Shown piece by piece: positions 23,137 through 33,839 of a stretch of DNA of 64,000 nt. The notes below the pieces were generated by a model that saw nothing but the letters and a program-made list of their open reading frames with translations, ran no database searches and was not told the origin of the DNA. A program made the translations under genes and the position numbers. Numbering within the stretch: position 1 is the stretch's first letter; the number at the start of each line of letters is the position of its first letter. Source of the stretch: Epiperipatus broadwayi (Eukaryota; Onychophora; Udeonychophora; Euonychophora; Peripatidae); the NCBI GenBank assembly GCA_028023455.1, contig JAQFVV010012402.1:12254292-12318291 (forward strand), written 5' to 3'.

Positions 23137-25409
23137 ATTCATTTTTTGAGAAAAATGTTAAAAGGAAATGGACATGGAAGCATCCAAATGAAGGTACAGC
23201 AGAATTGGATTATATTTTGACTAACAGGAAATACATATTTCAAGATTGTAATGTTCTTAATAAATTTAACACAGGAAGTGATCATCGATTAGTAAGGTGT
23301 AAATTACATGTTAATGTAAAACTAGAGAGACAAAAATTATTAAGAAAAACAATATTTACAGTTGATATTCCTAATCTTCAGAAACATTCTAATGAATTTA
23401 AATTAGAACTTACAAATAGGTTTCAAGTGTTAGGAGATTTTGAACATGATTCAGATTTGAGTGAAATTAATATGAAAATAACTGATACACTTTTAAAAAC
23501 TGCAACAAACATAGCTGGTAGAAAAAAGCAGCAATTGACTAATAAAATTTCTATTGAGACTAGAGAATTTATGAAGAAAAGAAGGAATATGAAGATATAC
23601 AAAAATGATGTATTAAAAAGAATTGAATATCTCGAATTTTGTAAAATGGTACAGAAAAGAGTTGAAAATGATATAAGAAAGTATAACTGTGAAATAGCAA
23701 GGAAAGCTGTAGAAGAAAATAAAAGTCTCAAGAATGTTAAACAACATTTTGGTATTAGTAGGAAATTTATATCTGCAATAAGAGAAAAAGATGGAATTAT
23801 TACTAAAAAGAGAGATGACATCATGAAGTTGGTAGAAGATTTTTATCAAAAATTATATAGTAATAAAGAACAAGTACCTCCTATATCTATTACATCTTCC
23901 GAATTGCCCAGAATTTTAAATGAAGAAGTGAGACATGCAATTAAATGTATGAAGAAAGGAAAGGCTCCAGGAAATGATGGAATTATAATTGATATATTAA
24001 AAGAAGCAGGTGAAGAAATAGAAACAATTTTAGCAAAGTTATATACCAAATGTCTAAATGATAAAGATGTACCGGAAGATTGGAAGAATGCAGTAATAAT
24101 ATTAATATTTAAAAAAGGTGATAAAGAAGATATTAGAAATTACAGACCTATCAGCCTTTTATCAGTTTTATATAAACTTTTTACCAAGATAATTACAACT
24201 CGTCTACAGAGAACTTTGGATTTCCACCAACCAAGAGAACAAGCTGGATTTAAAAGTGGTTTTAGTACAATAGATCATATTCAGGTATTGAGAGAAGTCA
24301 TAGAAAGGACAAATGAATATGAGTTGTCATTATGTTTTGGATTTGTAGATTATGAAAAGGCATTCGATTCTATACACATTTCTTCAGTGATTAAAGCATT
24401 GGATCATCAAGGTATAGATCCAGGATATTGTCATATTTTTAAGAATATTTATAAAAATGCAACAGCAGCAATTAGATTACATAATGACACTGGAAAAATC
24501 AACATTGAGAAAGGTGTAAGACAAGGTGACTCCATATCTCCAAAACTTTTTACAGCAGTGCTGCAAGAAGTATTTTGTGGATTAAAATGGAAAACTAAAG
24601 GAATGAAAGTAAATGGAGAGTATTTAAGTCATTTAGATTTTGCAGATGATGTAGTTGTTTTTGCAAATAATGCTTCAGAGCTGCAGGAAATGTTGCAGGA
24701 GTTAGAAGATGAAAGTAGAAAAGTAGGACTAAAGATAAATGTTAAAAAGACTAAAGTAATGTTTAATCAATTTGCTCAAAATATGAAAATAAAGATTGAT
24801 TATGAAGAATTAGAAAAAGTTAACAGTTACAAATATCTTGGTCAGATTATTAATACAGATGGAAACATAATGGAGGAAATTAATTATAGAATTAAACTTG
24901 GTTGGAGTGCTTTTGGCAGAAATAACTTGATACTAAAAGGAAATATGCCTATGTGTTTGAAAAGAATGGTTTTTAACAAATGTGTTTTACCAGTTCTTAC
25001 TTATGGATTTGAGACTTGGACACTTAATAGAAGAGCAATACAGAGACTTCAGACCACTCAAAGGAGTATGGAGAGATGTATGTTGGGGGTAACAAGAAGA
25101 GATCGAAAACACAATGTATGGGTAAGACAACAAACAGGTGTTACTGACCTTATTGAAAAAATTAAAAGATTGAAATGGAGTTGGGATGGACATATTGCTA
25201 GAAGAAATGATAATAGATGGACAATTGAAATTTTAAACTGGATTCCAAGAGATTGTAAAAGACCCAGAAAGAGACCACATGTGAGATGGATGGATGAAAT
25301 AAGAAAATGTGCAGGGATGTTGTGGAAAAGAGAAACTAAAGATCGGAGAAGATGGATTAAACTTGGAGAGACCTTCATCCTGCAGTGGATTGATAATGGT
25401 TGTTGTTGA
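23060..25409 (+). pseudogene. RTE LINE polyprotein, part 2: endonuclease end, reverse transcriptase, C-terminal domain
   Basis: Open to the stop at 25407-25409; the first ATG in frame is 23100, but homology in this frame starts about 13 codons earlier. Residues numbered from 23100: rest of the endonuclease with [10 protein letters not shown] and the catalytic GSDHRLV (residues 59-65); a basic linker rich in K and R; reverse transcriptase with NYRPISLLS (about 348), [10 protein letters not shown] (415-424), [10 protein letters not shown] (472-481) and catalytic FADD (514-517); then [24 protein letters not shown] and a C-terminal segment with [15 protein letters not shown] and [11 protein letters not shown], typical of RTE elements. 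The reverse transcriptase core has all catalytic aspartates and no stop codon. A one-base deletion relative to part 1 separates the two frames. Antisense ORFs over this region are shadows. Confidence 0.93.
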
Positions 25410-25424
25410 TGATGATATATATAT

Positions 25425-25719
25425 ACATATGTGGGTGTGTGTTTATAGAAACCTATTAAGAAGTAATGTAATCAATGTAATAACTTGAAACTTATATATT
25501 ATTCTTATGAATCGCAATGTGATAACTTTTATTATTGGGTATATTAATCAAAATCAGAAGGCTTAATTTCATGTATAGCCACAATAAACTTATATTCAGT
25601 TGTTAAAAATTATTCCAGTGGTTTTAAATATTTTTAGAATATCTGTTTCCATCATCTCTTGGTCACCTGCAGTTATAGAGCTTATGTTCTCTGAGCTAGA
25701 TTTGAGCATGGGCTGAGTA
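25425..25719. other. AT-rich spacer
   Basis: No recognised feature. Confidence 0.5.
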
Positions 25720-26460
25720 TATAAATGGGGATGTATATTAGTGCTTTTGAGGCATCCAGCGATAATCAATCATCATCGTCCTGGTTGACACATAAGATTA
25801 TATTCGTTAAAGCTCCTGCACTACATTTTATTTTAGTTTAGTCTTATTAGAAGTTAAGTTTATAGTTGGCCGGAACATGTGGCCAGAGCATAGATGATGA
25901 TCAGCATGTTTCAATGTCCCAGCATTATTGTTTTTTTTTAATTTTCTTTATTATTTATGTATTCTGATGCATGAGCACTTAAGTTGGTGCATCCAAATTA
26001 ATATTTAAATAATTACCCAAAGCTGGCAAAGGCTCAATAGTTAGCTTGGTCTACAGAAGACCCATTTCCAATCCAGTCACTACATTGACTATTGATTTTA
26101 TTCTGATTTATTGTATTGATTTATTTTGATGATGATACTTCCATCAAAGATGTTGATGGATGACTTTTTACTTATTTATAATGCTGTATCTAACTGATCT
26201 AGCTAGCTGATCTCTCAGAGATTCTCTAATCTCATGCTCTTTTTAATATATAACATTACTTATATATTTATATTATTAAACATTACTTTAGTAATAAATA
26301 CTTTGGATTATCAAATTTTTTTTTAATATTATTATCTTACTTTATTATACTTTTTGTAAATATTTCATTTTAAATTTACTGGAGTGATGATAATTTTTCA
26401 TCATCCCAGTTTCCCCAGGTATGACCACCTCATCATCACCACTCTGATACCCCATCCTGT
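25720..26460 (-). repeat. Dispersed repeat family D, copy 2
   Basis: The reverse complement matches 61.3-61.84 kb in order: CCTGGGGAAACTGGGATGAT, then AATTTGGATGCACCAACTTA, AATGCTGGGACATTGAAACA, TGCTGATCATCATC, GCTCTGGCCACATG and GGCCAACTATAAACTTA. Match quality is good in the middle ~200 bp and weaker outside. No coding motif; nature unknown. Confidence 0.7.
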
Positions 26461-26694
26461 TACAATATATACATATATGGCAATAAATTACTATTTGAAT
26501 AAAATTCTTTATAAACAGTTGAAAAAGTAAAAGATGAGTTTTAAACTAACAATTGTTCAAAAAAAAGAAGAAAAAAATTTTATAAATAATTTTTATAACA
26601 AGATTTAAAATAAAATTATTAAATACATAAGTATAAAAACCAATGATAAAAAATTGCAGACAGAATAAATAAAATTATTATATAAAACAAATAA
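26461..26694. other. AT-rich DNA, no gene seen
   Basis: A-rich sequence, possibly part of the 3' region of the minus-strand LINE relic. Confidence 0.4.
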
Positions 26695-26833
26695 CATTAT
26701 ATATATATTGAATAATAAATATTTAAATAAAACCAGTAAAAAAGATATATTTTTATAAAATTAAGTACATGAAATGTAAACTGGAAAATATAATTGAAAC
26801 ATACATAGGAGAAGCAAAGAATTTAATTATAAC
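26695..26833 (+). repeat. 140-bp dispersed repeat, copy 1
   Basis: Nearly identical to 49262-49403, same orientation: GAATAATAAATATTTAAATA, AGTAAAAAAGATATA, TTTATAAAATTAAGTACATG, CATACATAGGAGAAGCAAAG and AATTTAATTATAAC are shared. It lies downstream (in minus-strand terms) of the Jockey/CR1-like LINE relic and may be its 3' end. Confidence 0.85.
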
Positions 26834-27539
26834 AAGATTTAAATAATATAATTAAAGTCTATTAATATACATACAAAAAAAAAACACAGTGCATATATTG
26901 TGTAGATGATTCCTATAGATAAATGTATAAAAAGGAGGAAAAAAGATATATATTAGTGAATAATAATAGTAACAACAACAACTTTGTTCTTTGTATAGCA
27001 CCCATGGCTTGATTTTGTACTACATAAATTATAATTTGCTATTCTAGTATACTACAGGATTAACAATTAAAAGAACAATAATCAAGATTAATTTAGTGAC
27101 TGTAAATAACTTTTAATATGACACCCAATTTGCACCTGTAATTTTTATAATCAATATTATGTAATGCCATGTAACCCAAAAGATTAATAAAGATTATTGT
27201 TGAAACATCATAATAATAATAATAATTTACTGTACAAAACTACAGCATTAAACCAATTACAGAATTGCACCATAACAAATATACAACAATATACATAAAC
27301 AAGTATAAATAGAAAATTATTAATATGATTATATGCCATATTTCTTTATAAGATTAGTAACAATTTTTTTAAAATCTAAAGTAAAAACATTTTCATTAGT
27401 AAAATCATGATTATAAGTGTTAGGAAAATGAAACAAAGGTGAAATTTTTAATTTGTTAGAATGACAAACTTTAATATAAAATAAATGTACATGTTTTATG
27501 TAAACAATTATTAATTGTAATATTTGAAAATTTGTTAAT
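26834..27539. other. AT-rich DNA, possible LINE 3' region
   Basis: Contains A runs and AAC/AAT triplet repeats (about 26970 and 27215). No coding motif. By position it may be untranslated sequence of the minus-strand LINE. Confidence 0.35.
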
Positions 27540-28400
27540 TAATATAATTTTCTGATTGGCAAGGTTATATAAAATTTTAAGATCTCTTATTTTTCTTCTA
27601 ATGGATAGGGATAGATAATGGTCATTTAACTTAATATACTTGGAAAATTTATCATAAACTAATTGAATTTTTATATCTTATTTGGAACTAGAATTTCAAA
27701 CAACAGATCCATATTCTAAAATAGGCAAAACCAAAGAGAAATATAATTTATGTTTTGTAGAATTAGTAAATTGTCTACTATGCCTTAAAATTGCACCTGT
27801 AATTTTAAAAGCTTTATTTTACCATATTTTGAATATGATGATGAAATGTTTCATTGCTTAAAAAACAATACCAAGGTCTTTTTAAATATCAACAAATTTT
27901 ATATTATGATCTTCAATGTAATAAGGACATATTATCATTTCAGATTAATATTCATTTTATTATCTACCATACAACAAAATTATTAATATATTTTTGTAAT
28001 AGTGTGCAATCATTAATTGAGTTAATAATCCTAAAAATTTTACAATCATCTGCATAGCATAAATTTTGTGACAATTCCAAATTCTCCCAAATCATCAATA
28101 CAAAAGTTAAATAATAATAGCACAAGGATACTTCCTTGAGGTACTTTTATATTATAATAATATGGATTAGAAGAATTATTATTAAATTGTCCATAAGCCA
28201 TTCTTTCCCTAATAAAAGATTCAAACCATATAACCAATAGGAAATATTTAATTTATATATTTTGTAAGCAATTTGGAATGATCCACTTTATCAAATGCTT
28301 TGGATAAATCAAAATAAATATCTAAATGACATTGATTTTCGAAGGCCTTAGCAATATTATCAATTATTGTTAAAAGATTAGTTTCAGTTAATCTACTAGA
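27540..28400 (-). pseudogene. Reverse transcriptase relic of a Jockey/CR1-like LINE
   Basis: Minus-strand reading gives, in order, SSRLTETNLLTIIDNIAKAF, then DIYFDLSKAFDKVDHSKLL near 28280-28320 (the first catalytic aspartate block), KVPQGSILVLLLFNFCIDDL near 28085-28150 (finger/palm motif normally PQGSILGPLLF), the ADD catalytic box just after FMLC near 28050, and finally FTNSTKHKLYFSLVLPILEY near 27720-27780. These belong to the reverse transcriptase of the Jockey/CR1 group of LINEs, not RTE or L1. Several stops and frameshifts occur, including one between FML and ADD at the active site. The 5' part is missing beyond 28400, where an AAT/ATC repeat begins. Confidence 0.85.
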
Positions 28401-28639
28401 TAGATAGTTAGATAATGATAATAATAATAATAATAGTAATAATAATAATCATCATCATCATCATCTTGATACTGCCAGTAAGTAAAACTAAAGTTGTTAT
28501 GGCTCAAATCCCTAACAATAATGTCATGACATAAAAGTAAAATAATATATATTTGTTAAGAAAACAAAAAGAAACTTTTTTGAAACAATAGTTAATGAAA
28601 ATTATAAGGGATATCATTAAAAAAAATACCCTAACATTA
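28401..28639. repeat. AAT/ATC triplet repeat and AT-rich spacer
   Basis: AAT and ATC triplets at about 28415-28465, then AT-rich spacer. Confidence 0.6.
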
Positions 28640-28849
28640 TAGTGAAAAAGAAAAAATGGAGCCAATAAAACCATGTGATGTAGTATTTGGCCTTAATATG
28701 GTTATTACAGTGTGTAAAAATGTAGACACAGTGTATTCAATTGTTACAAAAGCTAACCTGCAAACAACTAATATAAAAAGTTTGCAATAAATAATAAAAT
28801 GGTCCCGAGATTAAGAAAACAAATGCATAAAACAGCTAGATTTAAAGAT

Positions 28850-29990
28850 TCAGGGGAACCAAGACCCTCCTCTTGCAGACTGGACTGATGGTGCACTAGA
28901 AACAATCAATGAATGCTTTAACAACATAATCCCACGAGAACTATATATATCATTTAAAATATTTTTTCCCACATTTGATTGTAATATCTGCCACAGACAC
29001 AAATATTTCACTGTATCATTTTTCATGATCATTAATATATCAAGAAATAATTGAAAATGAACTGTGGGAAACAATCATAAAAATCGTAGATCACTCTAAT
29101 CCCAGATACCTCACTATTTACTTTTTGATATTAGCCAAAAAAAACTGATTTCAGAACAAAATCAAAACATTAGGTAATTACATGATTGTTATAGTCAACC
29201 AAGATCATCAAAATCACATTACAGGAATAATTAAAAACACATACTTTGAATATATGATACAAGATTTTCAAAAAATGATGCAGCCATTTGGTAAAGTAAT
29301 AGCATTTCAATCAATATACATCAAAGACACACTAATACCAATATACAGTATAGCAATAGTTATTGACTTTAAATTGCCAAGACATTGATCCAGAATCCAT
29401 ACCAACACAGATTGCAGATCAGGAGGCTATGCTGTGCCTATTTATAAGAGGACTAAAACCACAATGTATGCATGTGGGAAGCATGCCACCTAGCTACCCA
29501 GTGTATAGATAGCAAACTCATACAGACTCAGCCAACAAACAATACAATCAATGCCAACATGAAGATAACAATGATCCACAGACCACCACTATCAAGTCAA
29601 TTAATCAACATGAAAACAAAATCAGTCACTGTGCAAGTGAAGCCTCTAAACTCGGTCATGCAGAAGAAAACACAAACATACTTGACTTTACAATAAATGA
29701 ATTGAATAATATAAATAAAAGCTCTGAACATATAGATCAAAATCAAACACACATGTTACCTGATATATCACAAACACAAATTATATCATCAGTCAATAAT
29801 ACAACAGACTCAAATCTAGATATATTCAATAACACACATAACTGCACAAAAAGAAGCATGCCACATGTAATAATATACATAACATCTTCAAACATCATGG
29901 AGTCACTAACTCCATGCCTCTCTCTGATAGAAGCAGCTTCAACAGAAATCAAAAGACATCCTGGTTGCCCAAGGAAAAAATAAAAAAATC
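28850..29990 (+). pseudogene. LINE ORF1 relic (nucleic-acid-binding, zinc knuckle), copy 1
   Basis: Broken frames parallel copy 2: MIVIVNQDHQNHITGIIKNT and the segment around QDFQKMMQPFGKVIAFQSIY (29182-29388), then a CCHC-type zinc knuckle near 29465-29510, in which cysteine, CGKHAT and HLATQC fall in two different frames. A polar N/T/Q-rich region follows to 29.98 kb. LINE ORF1 proteins package the element RNA. Because of the frame breaks no product can be made. Confidence 0.65.
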
Positions 29991-30181
29991 TTAAAGAGCC
30001 AAAACAGATTGAAACAATACTCTAACAGAAATGATTGACCACTTGATGGAGGACTTCATACCTATGGAGTTTGATGATAAATCAAGACATTGATAAATTG
30101 TCACAAACATCTACAGAATACAAAGAAGCTTCACAGATATTAAAACACTATGCAAAAACCAACTCGAGGCCAATCCCACTA

Positions 30182-30900
30182 ATGAAGTTAAAAATAACAG
30201 CATTTAATATTAGGGGGCTTAAACTCAATTGCAAAAATACATCAGCTAAAACAATGGATAAAGATTACACAACCTCATATACTAGGACTTCTAGAAACTA
30301 AAATCTATAGTAGCTCACAAATTGATCTTTCAGTGCAACTAATTAAGAAGGTTACTGTGTATGTTCCAGAGACACATCATCTCCCTCAGGGGGAACTGGC
30401 CTCCTCATAATACCAGATTGTCCATTTGAGTCATTCAAAATCATATACATAGATGCAAATCTACTAATAGGTATTATTAATCATCAAATCATTACACTAA
30501 ACATTATATTTGTGTATATACCATCTGGTCCTGCAATTGTATCAAACATTATATTAAACATAAACTTGTTACTTGGTACTAGTTCACATCCAACAATACT
30601 AATTGAGGGTTTCAATATGAAATATCCAAGATTTTATTTCAAAGTGGGGATTTTCTGACAAGTGATGCAATTACTTTTCACAATGATCATGATACATCAA
30701 GGATGGACCTGTGTTTTTACTCACCTATGTTACACCATCTAATCAGCCTAAATATCAACTCATCTCCTTTCTCTGATCACTCTGCACAAACCATGTTGAT
30801 TAATCTGGAAGAAATTCAGACAGCTTCACTTACATATGGGAAAACAAATAGAATACAGCTTCCATTGCCATCCCTGAATTTATTTTTCAGAGAGATATAA
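30182..30900 (+). pseudogene. LINE ORF2 relic: APE-type endonuclease, copy 1
   Basis: MKLKITAFNIRGLKLNC opens the domain (N of the metal site in FNIRG); the next motif survives as a shifted LLETKIY-like segment near 30290; GDFN is degraded to a GFN near 30605; and the catalytic FSDHSAQTM is intact at 30769-30795. Stops and frame changes separate the parts. The function in a live element would be first-strand nicking of target DNA. Confidence 0.75.
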
Positions 30901-31035
30901 TGCTCCAGAAAATCAAAAATATGCTACTTACTTCTATTCAAGGATATCTAGGATTCATAAAGATCACATTACACACAAATCCCCTCACCCTTCAGACTAT
31001 TATCACTGGCTGATGAAATACACAAATGAATTATA

Positions 31036-32650
31036 ATGCTAAATCCAACACACATCAGTCAACAAAATATATACAAGTTTACTCTAGCATACAACAATAT
31101 CTGTAAAAATCTCAAGAACTACCTGGCAATAAAAAAAGTAAAATGTACCTCAGCCAACAACATTCATGGACAAGAAAATTTATTTTCTGGGCCTTGGGCT
31201 ACCCATTTACTGTCAGTGCTAATGGCACTTACAGATAATGGGGTCACATATGCAGGAAATAACAGGTTAAAACCAATCTATCATTATTTCAAACAAAAAC
31301 TACATACCTACCACCCAGTCAGATCTCTTTCTGATGTTTTTGGAAAACCAAAAACAAACTCTCAACATCACACAATTTGCTGCTAAACTGGCTACAATAC
31401 CTAATACATGTCTCCGAGGAACACATGGCACCCCCAAAATTTGTTGCCAGTTCACTTCCCAATACTTGTTCAACTTTGAAAATCACTTAGCACAGAAACT
31501 ACATGACATCCAGGATTTATACCCAATTGCAATAATCCCCTTCACCAAAAAACAAGCCTCAATACTCCATTCCATCTCAATGAGACCACTTACTATTAAA
31601 ATAATTGAAAAAAGTGCTCAGGGATAGCCTAGAGACATGCATTCTACCACTAATATCAAATAACCAGTTTGCAAGGAAGCAATCATCTACTGCACAAGCT
31701 GTGATGATCTTCAAAACAGTCTTGAACTCAGTTTGGGACCGAAAAAAGTATCCACCAATTACAGTTTAGCTTGATATAGAAGCAACTTTTGACTCAGTTG
31801 ACATTAATACATTAATCAACATGTTGACTGACACCATAATCCCATGCACTCATCTGTATCTGCTCACTAACTTACCACTAAGCCATGAAATCCATATCAC
31901 ACTCAATGGCAAAAATTCTCCATCATTTACCCCCATGCAATCTCTATCCCAAAGTTCACCACTCAGTTCCAAGGCTCACCACTCAGTTTACTACTATTTA
32001 CCTTTTATATCAACTCAAACTTAAAATCCAATAAAATATCAAACACTCAGATACCAGGTACATCACAACATATAGCATGCATTGCATATATGGATGACAT
32101 TACAGCCTTCCTACCTTCTAGAAACAGACACCAATGCTACAGAAAATGCTTTAAGACTATTATCACCACACCATCTCAAATTTTATCAGAATAAAACTGC
32201 CACCTTGTCACTCTACACAAGTAAGCCATGCACACAAACTTTCTAAGGCAAACCATCAGTGTTCCTCAGCTTTATCTTCTATATGGGGACAAATGCAATG
32301 CAACACAAAATACAAAAGTTAAAAGACAAAGCAGACTGGATCACTACTTCTCTATCAAAAGCATATCTCTCAATATATGCTAAAGAACAATTATTCAACC
32401 AGCTAGTGATCACTAAAAGAATTTCCTATTCCCCCATAATTCAATTCTCCAAAGCTTTCACATCAAAAATTTCTTCATATTGCAATAAACTTCTATGGAA
32501 TAGAAAGATAGTGTCAATATCTTCAAAATGCCTTAGTCACCCAACAATACCCAATGGTTTGGGGCTACCCAACATATATATATATTTCAAATACAGAAGA
32601 CCGCAAACCTTATAATAGCCACCCTCAGACATTTCCCAGAATTTCAATGT
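31036..32650 (+). pseudogene. LINE ORF2 relic: reverse transcriptase, copy 1
   Basis: Pieces in order: a linker matching copy 2 (IYKFTLAYNNICKNLKNYLA), LDIEATFDSVD near 31770-31800 (first catalytic aspartate block), a degraded PQGSPLS region near 31940, IACIAYMDDITAF with YMDD at 32087-32098, and the after-palm segment DWITTSLSKAYLSIYAKEQL, then LSHPTIPNGLGLPN at about 32530-32575, which is characteristic of L1/Tx1-type LINEs. The active-site loop is YMDD in both copies, whereas LINEs usually have (F/Y)ADD. Multiple stops and frameshifts. Confidence 0.8.
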
Positions 32651-33500
32651 CTAATATAAATAATACCTATAGACAAACCTCCACCTTCATATTGCTACTT
32701 ATCATCAGTCATCAAACAGTTTAGAGCCTTACATTCTCAAATGTCACTACAAACAACAACTAAATATTCATATTGGCAGATCTATGCACTGGTATACCCA
32801 GGACATACACCAGATATTTCCAACCAGATGCTCATAATAAACAACCAACAGCTGCTTAAAAAATTTGAAAAGTGATCCATGGAGCCCAAATTTTTTGATC
32901 TCCTTAGACTAAATCTATATGCCTTACCAACATCATACTTTCAAAGATACAGATGCTTATATACAAAAATAGACCCCTTCTACATCACCAAGCAGAAGAA
33001 ACTCAACATCTGTTTTACAACTGCTCAGCATTAAACAATATTTAGCATGAAATAACTAACATACAGACAACCAAACATCTCCCTGCAGAATATCAGTGCA
33101 TTCCACAGAACATCCCCACCCATATAGTCTGTATAGCAACATTCATGCTTTATGCATTTTAATGCACCCAATGCACATTTACTTTTGGCAATAATACAAG
33201 GTGACTTACATCAATCAACATTTCATAACAAATTAGCACAATTAGAAAGCAGAGACAATAAAATAGCACACCCAGACATTTTTGTGGGCACTTGGTCACT
33301 CATAAAACAATGCTCAAATCTCTAATCATAGAAGATCTGTTATTTTTCAAATCACTTAATATACTCCAAAAGAGAATGCAAAAAAAATGGACATCATAAA
33401 ATTCAAGAATTGATATATGATAGTAAAACATACAATGTTACCAGTAGAAACATACACCAGTTTATAAAACCAATAGCTAAAGACTAAAAAAACTGTTACA
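32651..33500 (+). pseudogene. LINE ORF2 C-terminal and 3' region relic, copy 1
   Basis: C-rich sequence aligning loosely with 43.0-43.9 kb of copy 2, including a cysteine/histidine-containing patch and a segment matching its PHIYAATWSLLK region (copy 1: HPDIFVGTWSLI). No frame is open for more than about 60 codons. Confidence 0.55.
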
Positions 33501-33798
33501 AAGTATATATGCAATATATATATATTATAACGGGACGATCCTTTTCAGGATTCGAGGAAGTCGCATCTAGCTATAGTCGGACTTTGAGTCTTCTTATAGA
33601 ATGCCATGGATGATGTGATTTAAAATATAATCCAATCCACTCTTCTATTAATAACCTCGTTACTCTCGGAATTCGAGCTCAGAGTAGAAATTTGCAATCG
33701 ACTCTCTTCAGGCATTTCCACAAATATCCCATAGTAATGATAAATTTAGTATAAGCTATATATAACTTTCTTATAAATTTTAAATTACTAAGTTGATT

Positions 33799-33836
<38 letters not shown>
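33501..33836. repeat. TA-bounded unassigned segment
   Basis: A less AT-rich block (33535-33720, beginning GGGACGATCCTTTTCAGGAT) lies between TA runs at about 33510-33525 and a 36-bp TA run at 33800-33836. The enclosed sequence is unlike its neighbours and has no coding motif. It may be a short non-autonomous element with TA ends. Confidence 0.35.

Positions 33837-33839
<3 letters not shown>

Larger units (their letters stand above)
22121..25424 (+). mobile_element. RTE-clade non-LTR retrotransposon, nearly full length
   Basis: About 3.3 kb: a 5' leader (22121-22446) less AT-rich than its flanks, an endonuclease plus reverse transcriptase coding region (22447-25409) interrupted by one frameshift, and a very short 3' end of GTTGTTGATGATGAT followed by TA repeats, the microsatellite-like tail normal for RTE elements instead of poly(A). 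TA microsatellite lies on both sides, so the insertion site was probably a TA tract and a target-site duplication cannot be picked out. Two further, truncated copies are at 2663-3276 (minus) and 49402-50548 (plus). Confidence 0.9.
28640..33500 (+). mobile_element. Zinc-knuckle LINE (L1/Tx1-like), copy 1, decayed
   Basis: About 4.9 kb of C-rich, CA-rich plus-strand sequence that aligns in order with the copy at 38.9-44.2 kb: an ORF1 with a zinc knuckle, an APE-type endonuclease, a reverse transcriptase with YMDD, and a C-terminal segment ending in LSHPTIPNGLGLPN. All frames are broken repeatedly. The low G and high C on the coding strand is typical of L1-type coding strands and sets it apart from the flanks. 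Boundaries are approximate: the 5' start is where similarity fades, and the 3' end is near a TA repeat at 33510. Confidence 0.8.

Noticed and set aside
23423-25378. Antisense ORFs (up to 133 codons) over the RTE element
   Set aside because: Shadows of the sense-strand coding region, which carries all the RT and endonuclease motifs.
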